The notes under the pieces: generated by a model
What the model was told of the DNA's origin: nothing
The model's input: the letters and a program-made list of their open reading frames with translations, nothing else
The model's database searches: none
Made by a program: the position numbers and the translations under genes
Shown: positions 30,236 through 38,996 of the stretch, piece after piece
How the letters are laid out: the number at the start of each line of letters is the position of its first letter
How positions within the stretch are numbered: the stretch's first letter is position 1
NCBI RefSeq assembly: GCF_012927745.1
Contig: NZ_JABBKX010000002.1
Location: 409,989-473,988, forward strand
Length of the DNA: 64,000 nucleotides
DNA from: Neoroseomonas marina
GTDB lineage: Bacteria > Pseudomonadota > Alphaproteobacteria > Acetobacterales > Acetobacteraceae
Direction of reading: 5' to 3'

Positions 30236-31207
30236 ATGCGCGTGCTGACGCTTCTCGTGGCCCTGCTGGCCGCGGCCTGCTCGAGCGGCCCGCGTCCCGA
30301 TCCGTTCCTCTATACGGGCTCCAACCAGCAGGCGATGGCCGGCGAGCTCTGGCTGCCCGAGGGCACCGAGCGCGTGCCCGTCGTCGTCCTGTCCCATGAC
30401 GTGCGCGGCAAGCGCGACGCCCATCTGCAGGACTACATCAACGCGCTGAAGGGCTCGGGCGCGGCGGTGCTGGTGCTCGACCATTACGGGCCGCGCAGCG
30501 TGGATCCGTCGTCGGGCCCGCCGGCCAACCGCGCCTGGGTGACCGCGGTGGACTTCGCCTTCGATGCGCTCGGCGCGCTCGATCGCCTGGCGGACCATCC
30601 GCGCATCGATCGCCGCCGCGCCGGCCTGGTCGGCTTCGGCGAGGGCGGCGGGGCGGGCGTGCTGCTCGCCGCGCACCAGGCGGTGCAGGCCGGCCGGCCG
30701 GCCAATGCGCCGCGCTACCTCGCCTATGCCGCGGTGACGCCCGAATGCGCCTACCGGCTCGGCAACCGGGCCATCGGCCGCACGCCGATCCTGATGATCG
30801 TGGGCGATCGCGACAACCGCACCGGCAAGCCGGCCTGCGAGGACCTCGCCTCCTACCTCCGCGCCGCCGGCGCCAACGTGACGGTCAACACCTACCAGAA
30901 CGCCCGCCACGGCTTCGACGACCCGGCCGGCCCGGTCCGCGCCGACCCGCAGGGCGAGAACATCACCCGCTGCGTCTGGCAGCAGGGCTCCGACGGGCTG
31001 TGGCGCGAACGCGCCTCGGGCATCTCGGGCATTTCGCTGTTCCGCGTCGGCGCCAACGACCAGACGATCGGCGCCTACAACCGGTCCCGCGCCGCCTGCC
31101 GGACGCTCGGCACCGAGACCCAGGGCGACGCCGCGCTGCGCGGCCGCGCGGTGGGCGAGGTGACGGGGTTCATGAAGACCCACGTCATCGATATCCGCGT
31201 GCGGTGA
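30236..31207 (+). CDS. Dienelactone-hydrolase-like lipoprotein with altered nucleophile
   Basis: 323 aa from ATG 30236 with GGAGGAA upstream. The N-terminus [16 protein letters not shown] has a lipobox with the acylated Cys at 15, so it is anchored in the envelope. The alpha/beta-hydrolase core is clear: [30 protein letters not shown], an Asp in [10 protein letters not shown] and the His in [11 protein letters not shown]. The nucleophile elbow, normally GxCxG or GxSxG, reads GFGEGGG, so no Ser or Cys sits at the expected position. It may be catalytically dead, use another residue, or be a binding protein. It splits trpF from trpB. Confidence 0.75.
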   Translation: MRVLTLLVALLAAACSSGPRPDPFLYTGSNQQAMAGELWLPEGTERVPVVVLSHDVRGKRDAHLQDYINALKGSGAAVLVLDHYGPRSVDPSSGPPANRAWVTAVDFAFDALGALDRLADHPRIDRRRAGLVGFGEGGGAGVLLAAHQAVQAGRPANAPRYLAYAAVTPECAYRLGNRAIGRTPILMIVGDRDNRTGKPACEDLASYLRAAGANVTVNTYQNARHGFDDPAGPVRADPQGENITRCVWQQGSDGLWRERASGISGISLFRVGANDQTIGAYNRSRAACRTLGTETQGDAALRGRAVGEVTGFMKTHVIDIRVR

Positions 31208-31215
31208 AGGCCCGG

Positions 31216-31245
31216 CCTGCGGGCGCCGCGCGGCGCCCGGGCAGG
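31216..31245. repeat. GC-rich palindrome after the lipoprotein gene
   Basis: GGGCGCCGCGCGGCGCCC (31221-31238) is an 18-bp perfect palindrome, extended outward by CCTGC and GCAGG with one mismatch. It begins ~10 bases after the stop of the lipoprotein gene and lacks a T tract. It may mark the 3' end of the upstream transcript or merely reflect GC-rich sequence. Confidence 0.4.
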
Positions 31246-31336
31246 GAGCGTCCGGCGAGAATGTCCGAACCACGCGATCCGTGGCATCGGCCCCTCTTTC
31301 CAGACTCCGTTCCCCCTCCACCTATGGCCGGCCTCC

Positions 31337-31370
31337 AGCGGTTCCGCTAAAGGGACCGCTTTCCCGGGAA
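31337..31370 (+). promoter_or_regulatory. Hairpin in the trpB leader
   Basis: AGCGGTTCC (31337-31345), loop GCTAAA, GGGACCGCT (31352-31360), a 9-bp stem with one wobble pair. It is followed directly by the 10-bp palindrome TTCCCGGGAA (31361-31370), ending 15 bases before the TTG start of trpB. A structure this close could control translation of trpB. No leader peptide with Trp codons was found. Confidence 0.4.
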
Positions 31371-31385
31371 CGCCGAGAGATCCCC

Positions 31386-32624
31386 TTGAACAAGCCGCTC
31401 CCCAATTCGATGCGCCAGGGCCCGGACGCCCGCGGCCGGTTCGGTCCCTTCGGGGGCCGCTTCGTCGCCGAGACGCTGATGCCGCTGATCCTCGAGGTCG
31501 AGAAGGCCTATGAGGAAGCCAAGAACGACGCGGCCTTCATGGCCGAGTGGCGGCGGCTGCTGACGCATTACGTCGGCCGGCCGAGCCCGCTCTGGTACGC
31601 CGGGCGCATGACCGACCACCTGCGCGCCGCGGCCGGCGCCGGGCAGGGCGCGAAGGTCTACTTCAAGCGGGAAGAGCTCAACCACACCGGCGCGCACAAG
31701 ATCAACGCCGTGCTCGGGCAGATCCTGCTCGCGAAGAAGATGGGCAAGACGCGCGTCATCGCGGAGACCGGCGCCGGCCAGCACGGCGTGGCGACCGCCA
31801 CGGCCTGCGCCCTGTTCGACCTGCCGTGCACGGTCTTCATGGGCGCGACCGACGTTGCCCGCCAGCAGCCCAACGTCTTCCGCATGAAGCTGCTGGGAGC
31901 GGAGGTCCATCCCGTCACCTCCGGCGCCGCGACGCTGAAGGACGCGATGAACGAGGCGCTGCGCCACTGGGTCGCGAATGTCGAGGATACCTACTACTGC
32001 ATCGGCACCGTCGCGGGCCCGCACCCCTATCCGCAGATGGTGCGCGACTTCCAGTGCGTGATCGGGGACGAGACGAAGCAGCAGATGCTCGCCACCGAAG
32101 GCCGCCTGCCCGATGCGCTGGTCTGCGCCGTCGGCGGGGGATCCTCGGCCATGGGCCTGTTCCATCCGTTCCTCGATGACGAGGGCGTCGCGATGTATGG
32201 CGTCGAGGCCGCCGGCCGCGGCGTCGACACCGAGGAACACGCGGCGTCGATCACCCGCGGCCGTCCGGGCGTGCTGCACGGCAACCGGACCTATCTGCTG
32301 CAGGACGACCACGGCCAGATCCTGGAGGCGCATTCGATCAGCGCGGGGCTCGACTATCCGGGCATCGGCCCCGAGCATTCCTGGCTGCACGAGACGGGCC
32401 GCGTGAACTACGTCACCGCCACGGACGACGAGGCGCTCGAGGCCTTCCAGCTCTGCTCGCGGCTCGAGGGCATCATCCCCGCGCTCGAGAGTGCGCACGG
32501 CCTGGCCTACGTGATGAAGCTCGCGCCCACGATGAAGCAGGACGACATCGTGGTGCTGAACCTCTCGGGCCGTGGCGACAAGGACATCTTCACCGTGGCG
32601 CACCACCTTGGGGTGAAGCTGTGA
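31386..32624 (+). CDS. trpB: Tryptophan synthase beta chain
   Basis: 412 aa from TTG 31386 (reads (M)NKPLPNSM); the ATG at 31410 is a shorter alternative, but the N-terminal extension resembles that of related TrpB proteins. Hallmarks are [20 protein letters not shown], the PLP-binding Lys in [38 protein letters not shown], the phosphate-binding VGGGSSAMG and the C-terminal [14 protein letters not shown]. It condenses indole with serine. The rare start codon and the hairpin just before it suggest controlled translation. Confidence 0.96.
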   Translation: MNKPLPNSMRQGPDARGRFGPFGGRFVAETLMPLILEVEKAYEEAKNDAAFMAEWRRLLTHYVGRPSPLWYAGRMTDHLRAAAGAGQGAKVYFKREELNHTGAHKINAVLGQILLAKKMGKTRVIAETGAGQHGVATATACALFDLPCTVFMGATDVARQQPNVFRMKLLGAEVHPVTSGAATLKDAMNEALRHWVANVEDTYYCIGTVAGPHPYPQMVRDFQCVIGDETKQQMLATEGRLPDALVCAVGGGSSAMGLFHPFLDDEGVAMYGVEAAGRGVDTEEHAASITRGRPGVLHGNRTYLLQDDHGQILEAHSISAGLDYPGIGPEHSWLHETGRVNYVTATDDEALEAFQLCSRLEGIIPALESAHGLAYVMKLAPTMKQDDIVVLNLSGRGDKDIFTVAHHLGVKL

Positions 32625-32715
32625 CGGCCCCGACCACCAGCCGCCACGTGCACGACAGCGCACGACGCGACAGCCAGGCGGCCCGAGGCCGCGCCCGGCG
32701 TCTGAGGGCATCCAC

Positions 32716-33546
32716 ATGAGCCGTATCGCTGCGCGCTTCGCCGCGCTGAAGGCCGAAGGGCGCGGGGCGCTCATTCCCTTCCTCGAGGCCTATGACCCCG
32801 ATCCCGCCACCTCCATGGCGATCCTGCGCGGCTTCCCCCGCGCCGGCGCGGACCTGATCGAGATCGGCGTGCCCTTCACCGACCCGATGGCCGATGGCCC
32901 GACCATCCAGCGGGCCGGCCAGCGCGGGCTGAAGGCGGGCGCGACGCTCTCCGCCACCCTCGCCATGGTGCGCGACTTCCGGCGCGAGGACGACGCCACG
33001 CCGGTCATCCTGATGGGCTACTTCAACCCGATCCTGTCCTATGGCGTCGAGCGCTTCTGCACCGACGCGGCGGCATCGGGCGTGGACGGGCTGATCGTCG
33101 TCGACGTCCCGCCCGAGGAAGCGGACGAGATCGAGCCCCATGCGCGCGCGAACGGGCTCGACCTCATTCGCCTGGTGGCGCCGACCACGGACGAGGCGCG
33201 GCTGCCGCGGGTGCTCGCGGCCACCTCGGGCTTCGTCTACTACGTCGCGATCACCGGCATCACCGGGACGCGCAGCGCGACGAGCGAGGCGCTGGCCGCC
33301 GCCATCCCGCGCATCCGCCGCCACACCGACCTGCCGATCGCCATCGGCTTCGGCGTCCGCAGCCCCGAGCAGGCGGCCGAGGCCGCGCGCATCGCGGACG
33401 GCGCCGTGGTGGCCTCCGCGCTGATCGACACGCTGGCCGAGAACCTCGATGCGCAGGGCCGCGCGAAGCCCGACGCGGTGCGCAAGGTGCTCGACCAGGT
33501 CCGCGCGCTGGCCGAGGCGATCCGCGCCACGCCCAAGGCGGCATGA
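32716..33546 (+). CDS. trpA: Tryptophan synthase alpha chain
   Basis: 276 aa. The TIM barrel shows LIEIGVPFTDPMADGPTIQ with catalytic Glu and Asp, ILMGYFNPILSYG, and LVAPTTDEARLP. The phosphate-binding end is GFGVRSPEQA. It splits indole-3-glycerol phosphate and channels indole to TrpB. The gap of 91 bp after trpB holds no recognisable gene. In many alphaproteobacteria accD follows; here a convergent patatin gene follows instead. Confidence 0.96.
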   Translation: MSRIAARFAALKAEGRGALIPFLEAYDPDPATSMAILRGFPRAGADLIEIGVPFTDPMADGPTIQRAGQRGLKAGATLSATLAMVRDFRREDDATPVILMGYFNPILSYGVERFCTDAAASGVDGLIVVDVPPEEADEIEPHARANGLDLIRLVAPTTDEARLPRVLAATSGFVYYVAITGITGTRSATSEALAAAIPRIRRHTDLPIAIGFGVRSPEQAAEAARIADGAVVASALIDTLAENLDAQGRAKPDAVRKVLDQVRALAEAIRATPKAA

Positions 33547-33575
33547 TGCGAGCGGCGGGCGGCTCGGCCCCCCGC

Positions 33576-34541
33576 CTACGCCGCGCGCCCGTCGGGAAGC
33601 ACGGTGATCGACCTGTCCTCGAAGAAGTGCGCGGCGCGCCGCGCCCCATGGGCGCGCAGCGTTTCCAGCAGCGCGGGCGACCGGTCGAGCTTCGACTGGT
33701 AGTCGAGGTGCAGGTCGAGTTCGATCTCCCGCACGGTGATCGCCGCGTAGCGGTCCGCGACGTCGGGTGAGGTCAGCCGCAGCCGGTTGAAGCGGCGGAT
33801 CATGTCGAGCTCCTGGTCGAGCGGCACGTTGCCCGCCATCTCGTTCCGCCGGTCGTCGATCTCGGCGACGGTCATCGGCTCCTCGGCCCGCCGCCGCGGA
33901 TTGAGCCGGATGACCCAGAGCTCGCGCGGCTTGGGGTCGAGGTCGAGCAGGTCGCGCAGCGGCGGGTTCTGGCTGAACATCCCGTCCCACCACAGCCCAC
34001 CGCGGGTCCGGACCGCGCGGAAGATGGGTGGCACGGCGGCCGAGGCGACCACGTCGTCCAGCGTCAGGTCCTCGCCGCCGAAGATGCCGGCCTCACCCGT
34101 CAGGACGTTCGCGGCCGCGATCCGCAGCGCCGGGCCCGCACGGCCGGCGGGCAGCGCGTCGAGCCGCAGATACGCGCCGAGCAATTCGCGCAGCCGCGGC
34201 TCGGCCAGCGCGCAATAGGCATAGGGGCTGAGCTGCGCCGTCACCGGCAGCCGCGCGAAGGCGAGCGACCAGTCGTTGACCACCCGCTCGATCGGGTCCG
34301 AGGCGGCGACATGCGTCCAGAAGGCCTCGAGCCGCCGGCGCGCATCCGCGAAGCCGCCGGTCAGCAGCCCCGCCCAGGCCAGCGCCGCGCAGACCGCCCC
34401 GCCCGAGGTCCCCGACAACCCGCGCAGCGTGAAGCGTTCCGCGTGATGCGGCCCGAACAGCGCGTGCAGCGCCCCGGCGGTGAAGGCGGCATGGCTGCCC
34501 CCGCCCTGGCAGGCGATGGCGACGAGCGGCGGCTGGGTCAT
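33576..34541 (-). CDS. Patatin-like phospholipase
   Basis: 321 aa from ATG 34541 with AGGGAG upstream. The oxyanion loop ACQGGGSHAAF, the nucleophile elbow GLSGTSGGAV (S46) and the second dyad residue in GGLWWDGMFSQNPP (DGM instead of the common DGG/DGA) form the patatin catalytic set. It is expected to release fatty acids from lipids. No signal peptide is seen. The unannotated reach of the frame upstream of 34541 overlaps the DUF2950 gene and is not coding. Confidence 0.88.
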   Translation of the reverse strand: MTQPPLVAIACQGGGSHAAFTAGALHALFGPHHAERFTLRGLSGTSGGAVCAALAWAGLLTGGFADARRRLEAFWTHVAASDPIERVVNDWSLAFARLPVTAQLSPYAYCALAEPRLRELLGAYLRLDALPAGRAGPALRIAAANVLTGEAGIFGGEDLTLDDVVASAAVPPIFRAVRTRGGLWWDGMFSQNPPLRDLLDLDPKPRELWVIRLNPRRRAEEPMTVAEIDDRRNEMAGNVPLDQELDMIRRFNRLRLTSPDVADRYAAITVREIELDLHLDYQSKLDRSPALLETLRAHGARRAAHFFEDRSITVLPDGRAA

Positions 34542-34594
34542 GGCAGGCTCCCTGCGGGGATGGGGGGACACCTGGGTTGCGCGCCGCCGCGCTT

Positions 34595-35563
34595 CTACTC
34601 CGCGACGCGGCTCCAGCCCGGCCCGGGATCGAAGGCCGTGATCTCGCGCGCCTCGCGGGCCGTGTCGGGGCCCAGGTCCTGTTCGTAGACCACGCCCGTG
34701 TGGCTCACCATGAAGGTCTTGATGCCGGAATTGCCGTAGACGGCCGGCCACGCGACGACCGCGAAGCCGCCGATCATCCGCCCGTTCACGACGAAGTCCG
34801 CCGCGCCGCCCGGCGCATTCGGCCCCTGGGCTTCGAGGATGCGGAAGAAGTAGCCGTGATAGGGCTGCGGCCGGTCGCCCGGCGTGCGCGCGTAGCCGCC
34901 CGCGCTCGCCGCCGCCATGAAGGGTCCGAGCGGGCTGTCCGCCTCGCCCGGCTGGGTCGGCCAATAGAGCCCGTCGCGCTGCCCGGGCGAGGAGAAGAAG
35001 CGCCGCGCATAGGCCTGGAAGGCGCCCTGGCGCCCGACGGTGCTCGCGAAGTCGCGCTGCGCGTCGACCACGGCGCGCAGCGTCTCGATGGTGTCGAGCT
35101 CGTTGCGGCCGATCCGGCGGTTGGCGATCTCCTGCCCGCCGGCGACGGCGTCGAAGCGCCAGGTCCCGCCGCGCTGGATCATCGGGATCGGCAGCGGCCA
35201 GCCATCGTCGCCGACCTGCAGGACGGCGCGGTCGGCGGACGGCCGGACGATCTCGTTCTTCCGGTCATAGGCGGCGAGGAAGCGCTCGCGCGCCGTGCGG
35301 TCGGCCACCGGATCGCCGGAGCGGATGTAGCGGGCGCCCGCGCTGCCCAGGACGCGCACCCCCTGCGCGTCACTGCGCGCGCGCAGCGCGGCGACGAAGG
35401 CGGCGAAGCCGTCCTCGGGCGAGCGGAACGCCTGGGGCGGGACGGGGCGCGGGGCCGCCTGCTGCTCAGCCGGGGACGCGGGTTCGGGCGCCGGGACCTG
35501 CGCGATCGCGCCGCCGGCCAGGAGAAGGGCCGCGAGGCCGCCGAGGATCGTGGTCCGGATCAT
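34595..35563 (-). CDS. DUF2950 exported protein
   Basis: 322 aa from ATG 35563; GGTGAGGAG lies 7 bases upstream, which is why it is chosen over the GTG at 35578. Signal peptide (TTILGGLAALLLAGGAIAQ), a Pro/Ala/Gln linker, then the DUF2950 domain. Blocks include DGWPLPIPMIQRGGTWRFDA, QPYHGYFFRILEAQGPNAPG and GIKTFMVSHTGVVYEQDLGP. Function unknown; it is paired with DUF3300 in many proteobacteria. A fragment of a second copy lies at 12646-12879. Confidence 0.88.
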   Translation of the reverse strand: MIRTTILGGLAALLLAGGAIAQVPAPEPASPAEQQAAPRPVPPQAFRSPEDGFAAFVAALRARSDAQGVRVLGSAGARYIRSGDPVADRTARERFLAAYDRKNEIVRPSADRAVLQVGDDGWPLPIPMIQRGGTWRFDAVAGGQEIANRRIGRNELDTIETLRAVVDAQRDFASTVGRQGAFQAYARRFFSSPGQRDGLYWPTQPGEADSPLGPFMAAASAGGYARTPGDRPQPYHGYFFRILEAQGPNAPGGAADFVVNGRMIGGFAVVAWPAVYGNSGIKTFMVSHTGVVYEQDLGPDTAREAREITAFDPGPGWSRVAE

Positions 35564-35574
35564 GGCCTGTCTCC

Positions 35575-37266
35575 TCACCGCCGACCGCCGCGCCCACCGC
35601 CGCGGGCTGCGCGCCCGCCGCCGCCGCCGGCCGGACGTGCCGCGGCGCGCTGATGCGCCTGGGCGCGCGCGGCCGGCTGCCCCTGCCGGCTTGCCGCGCC
35701 ACGCTGGGCTGCGGCGCGTTCCCGGCCGCCATCGCCCATGCCCTGGAAGCCCTGCGGCGCCTGGCGCTGCTGCCGTTGCGGCTGGAACCCCTGCGGACGC
35801 CCGGCGGCATTGTGCTGCACTGCGGGGCGTTGCTGCGCCGCGCCGCCGCCCGGGCGTTGCGCCCCGGCTCCGGCGCCGGCGCGGTTGGCCAGGTTCGCGC
35901 CGCCGGGCCTCTGGGCACCCGCGCCGCCGCGGTCGCCGAGCGACGGCCGGTTGCCCCCACCCGGCCCGCGATCCCCGAGCGTGGGCCGATCCCCGCCGCC
36001 TGGCCGCTGCGCGCCCGCACCGCCGCGATCCCCGAGCGACGGCCGGTCCGCGCCGCCCGGACCTCCACGGTCTCCGAGCCCCCCGCGATCACCAAGCCCG
36101 CCGCGATCACCAAGCCCACCACGATCCCCGGGCCCGCCGCGGTCGCCGAGGCCCTGCCCGCGTTCCGCCTGGTCCACGCGCCCGCGGAACTGGTCGCGCG
36201 CCTGCGCCCGGTCGCGGTCGGTCATCGCCGGACGCGACCCGTCCGGCCGGTTGGCATTCACGCGGTTGCGGACGTCGTCGCTGCGATAGGCCACGCCCTG
36301 GCGATGCGTCGTGTCGTGCCGCCAGGTGTTGCCGCTGATCTGTGCCCGGTTGACGTTGATGTTGTTGTAGCGGTTCGCGTTGACGTTGATGTCCCCGCGC
36401 CCCCAGTTCGCGCTGCCCCAGCCCCACAATGAGCCGACGATCGCCGCGCCCCCCGCGAAGGCCATACCGGTCAGCAGCGCGCTGCCCAGCCCCCAGCCCA
36501 CCGGCGGCGGGTAGTAGGGCGGCGGATACTGCGGATAGGGCCAGGTGCCGTAGACCACGTTCGGGTTGTAGGCGGGCACGTAGACCGTGTCGGGCTGCGT
36601 CGGCGCGATGGTGATGACCTGCGGCGGCGGGGCGACCGCTGGCGTCGCGTCGCCCGCGGCGGGCGGGGGGACGGTCACGTTCTGCGTCACCGTCACCGTC
36701 TGCTGCGGCCCGGACTGCAGGGCGCCGTTCGCCTGGGCGCGGCCGCGCAGCACCTGGACCGCGTTCATCACGTCCTGCTGCTGCGCCAGCACCGCGTCGC
36801 CGACCTGCTGCGTCCAGTCGAGCTGGTCGTTCATCATCGTCAGCACGTCGGGGAACGGCACCAGCGACTTCACCGACGGGTCCCAGGACTGGGCGTTCAG
36901 CGCCTGCGCCAGCGCATCCCCGCGCAGCGCGCCGTTCTGCCCCTGACCGAGCCAGCGCTTCGCTTGCACCACCTCGAGCGGATAGGTCGAGGCCATCAGC
37001 ATCTGCATCAGCAGGTCGTCGGGGTAGAGCGCGATCGGCGCGAGCAGTTGCTCGAGTTGCGCCTGGGTCAGCCGGTCCTGTTGCGGAGACACGGCGACCG
37101 GCGCGGGCGCCCGGGCGGTCGGCGGCGCGCCTTGGGCGAAGCCCGGCCGCGGCGCGCCGGCAAAGGCCGCGACCCCGCCGAAGGCCATGGCGAGCGCGAT
37201 CAGGGCGGCCTTCCGCGCATCGCCGCGATCCCGGGGGAGGGGGGACTTGGAGGGGCAGGCTGGCAT
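35575..37266 (-). CDS. DUF3300 exported protein with Gly-Asp-Arg repeats
   Basis: 563 aa. A signal-like helix at ~19-40 is followed by the folded DUF3300 domain (~65-280), with LEQLLAPIALYPDDLLMQML, LVPFPDVLTMMNDQLDWTQQ and VYVPAYNPNVVYGTWPYPQY. A Gly/Ala-rich hydrophobic stretch precedes a long low-complexity tail. Around residues 355-450 the tail repeats a GLGDRGG unit and a longer PSLGDRGGAGAQRPGG unit, then becomes Arg/Gln/Gly-rich to the end. The tail is likely disordered and strongly basic. It is coupled to the DUF2950 gene (gap 11 bp). Cellular role unknown. Confidence 0.87.
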   Translation of the reverse strand: MPACPSKSPLPRDRGDARKAALIALAMAFGGVAAFAGAPRPGFAQGAPPTARAPAPVAVSPQQDRLTQAQLEQLLAPIALYPDDLLMQMLMASTYPLEVVQAKRWLGQGQNGALRGDALAQALNAQSWDPSVKSLVPFPDVLTMMNDQLDWTQQVGDAVLAQQQDVMNAVQVLRGRAQANGALQSGPQQTVTVTQNVTVPPPAAGDATPAVAPPPQVITIAPTQPDTVYVPAYNPNVVYGTWPYPQYPPPYYPPPVGWGLGSALLTGMAFAGGAAIVGSLWGWGSANWGRGDINVNANRYNNINVNRAQISGNTWRHDTTHRQGVAYRSDDVRNRVNANRPDGSRPAMTDRDRAQARDQFRGRVDQAERGQGLGDRGGPGDRGGLGDRGGLGDRGGLGDRGGPGGADRPSLGDRGGAGAQRPGGGDRPTLGDRGPGGGNRPSLGDRGGAGAQRPGGANLANRAGAGAGAQRPGGGAAQQRPAVQHNAAGRPQGFQPQRQQRQAPQGFQGMGDGGRERAAAQRGAASRQGQPAARAQAHQRAAARPAGGGGGRAARGGGRGGRR

Positions 37267-37353
37267 GGTCGTGTTCCTGGACGCCCGGCCGAAGTTTCGG
37301 CCTGCGTCATGTAAGCGCGGAACACACCCCGCTGGCCAGCGGGCTGCGCCCCC

Positions 37354-37944
37354 TCAGGCCGCGCCGTCGATCAGCGCACCGGTGCTGCGCCCGCGGCCCG
37401 GCTCCAGCGTCTTCATGTAGAAGCGCCCCGCCACCGTCTGGCCGCGCACCCGCGCGTAGAAGGGATGGGTTCCCCAGTGCTGGTAGCCCAGGCTCTCGAA
37501 CAGCGCGATCGCGGTCGCCTGCGTCTCCCGCACGTCGAGGTTGATCACCCGGTGGCCCAGCGCGGCCGCCCGTTCCTCGACCTTCGCCACCAGCATCCGC
37601 GCCAGGCCGAAGCCGCGCGCATAGGGGGCGATGTAGGCGTGGGTCAGCGTCGCGGCGAAGGCCTGGGCCTCGTTGTTGCGCGGCGGGCGCACCAGCAGGG
37701 CCGAGCCCACGGCATGCCCGTCCAGCCGCGCGACGAACAACTCGCGCTCCGGCACCAGCAACACGCCCCGGAAATGGCGTTCGAGGGCGCCACGGCCCTG
37801 CGGTTCCACCCAGCCGAAGCCGCCGCTTTCGATGATGGCGGCGTCGGTGGCCTCGGCGAGGTCGGCGAGATCCGCCTCCGACAGCCGCTCCACGCGCTCG
37901 ACGGCGAGTTCCCGCGCGGCCTGGAGGGCAGCGGAACCGTTCAC
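37354..37944 (-). CDS. GNAT-family N-acetyltransferase
   Basis: 196 aa from GTG 37944, which overlaps the hisH stop (GTGA). The acetyl-CoA-binding motif A is seen in AYIAPYARGFGLARMLVAKV (R/Q-x-x-G-x-G/A pattern), followed by INLDVRETQATAIALFESLG and YQHWGTHPFYARVRG, typical of the GNAT C-terminal half. The substrate is unknown. The position as last gene of the hisB-DUF2628-hisH operon may be incidental. Confidence 0.85.
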   Translation of the reverse strand: MNGSAALQAARELAVERVERLSEADLADLAEATDAAIIESGGFGWVEPQGRGALERHFRGVLLVPERELFVARLDGHAVGSALLVRPPRNNEAQAFAATLTHAYIAPYARGFGLARMLVAKVEERAAALGHRVINLDVRETQATAIALFESLGYQHWGTHPFYARVRGQTVAGRFYMKTLEPGRGRSTGALIDGAA

Positions 37945-38600
37945 GGTTCCCACCGCAGGAAATTCGCCAGCATCTTCAGCCCCACCGGTCCGCTCTTCTC
38001 GACGTGGAACTGAAGCCCGGCGAGGTTGCCCCGCGCGATGACCGCGGTCACTGGACCGCCGTAGTCGGTGGTGGCGACGACGTCCTCCGGGTCCTCGGCC
38101 TCGAAGGCGAAGGAATGGACGAAATAGACCTGGTCGCCCGGCTTCACCCCGTCGAGCACCGGGTGATAGCCGGCTTCGAAGGACAGCGCGTTCCATCCCA
38201 TCTGCGGCAGCGGCAGCGGCAGCCCGTCCGGCCCCTTGGGGTCCATCGGCGCCACCGTGCCGGGAATCCAGCCGAGGCCCGGCGTCTCCCCGTGCTCGAG
38301 CCCGCGCGTGCCCATCAGCTGCATCCCGACGCAGATGCCCAGGAACGGCACGCCCTGCCCACGCACCCGTTCCTCGAGCGCGTCCACCATGCCCGGCAGG
38401 GCGTCGAGCCCCCGCCGGCAGGCCGCGAACGCCCCCTGGCCCGGCAGCACGATGCGGTCCGCGACGCGCAGGTCGGCGGCGGCCGTGACCACCTTCACCA
38501 CCGCCTCGATCTCATTGTCCTCGGCCGCCTTCTCGAAGGCGCGCACCACCGAGGCCAGGTTGCCCGACCCCGGATCCACCACCGCGACACGCTGAGCCAT
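37941..38600 (-). CDS. hisH: Imidazole glycerol phosphate synthase, glutaminase subunit
   Basis: 219 aa. A class-I glutamine amidotransferase: VAVVDPGSGNLASVVRAFEK at the N-terminus, nucleophile C90 in FLGICVGMQLMG, and the His-Glu pair in LQFHVEKSGPVG. It supplies ammonia to HisF for histidine and AICAR formation. hisA, hisF and hisE are not in the window, since the GNAT gene follows directly. Confidence 0.95.
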   Translation of the reverse strand: MAQRVAVVDPGSGNLASVVRAFEKAAEDNEIEAVVKVVTAAADLRVADRIVLPGQGAFAACRRGLDALPGMVDALEERVRGQGVPFLGICVGMQLMGTRGLEHGETPGLGWIPGTVAPMDPKGPDGLPLPLPQMGWNALSFEAGYHPVLDGVKPGDQVYFVHSFAFEAEDPEDVVATTDYGGPVTAVIARGNLAGLQFHVEKSGPVGLKMLANFLRWEP

Positions 38601-38616
38601 GGTCGTCCCCTTCCCC

Positions 38617-38994
38617 TCAGCCGGCGGCCACGCGGGCCAGGTCGGGGCGGAAGGAGGCGAGATTGAGGACGGCCGCGTCCTCGTCCCGCGCCACCAGCAC
38701 CGCCTCCGGCCGGAAGCCCTGAAGTCCCAGCCACCACGCTTGCAGGTTCCGTGCCTCGAAGCCGATGAAGCATTGCAGGCCGGCCAGCGCGAAGGGCACC
38801 GCCGCCACCGGCAGCAGCGCGCCGAGCAACGCCACCAGCGCGAAATGCATCGCCGCCAGCGCGATCAGCCCGTTCCACAGGAACCAGATCGTGGGGAACA
38901 GGAAGGCACCCCAGGAAAAGCCGTCCCGCACCAGCACCACCCTCGGCGCCTTCCTTTCGGAAGCCGGCCTGCCATGCACCGTCCAGACGCGCAT
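38617..38994 (-). CDS. DUF2628 small membrane protein
   Basis: 125 aa. An N-terminal cytoplasmic part with VVLVRDGFSWGAFLFPTIWF leads into two to three helices (~29-48, ~50-75, AALAMHFALVAL... region) and ends in a short soluble tail. These are features of DUF2628, a family found in alphaproteobacterial his operons between hisB and hisH, as here. The gaps to hisB (2 bp) and hisH (16 bp) indicate one transcript. Function unknown. Confidence 0.82.
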   Translation of the reverse strand: MRVWTVHGRPASERKAPRVVLVRDGFSWGAFLFPTIWFLWNGLIALAAMHFALVALLGALLPVAAVPFALAGLQCFIGFEARNLQAWWLGLQGFRPEAVLVARDEDAAVLNLASFRPDLARVAAG

Positions 38995-38996
38995 CC

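Noticed and set aside
36040..36140. Direct repeats that could suggest a CRISPR array
   Set aside because: Units are contiguous, without unique spacers, and lie in frame in the DUF3300 gene, coding the GLGDRGG repeat.
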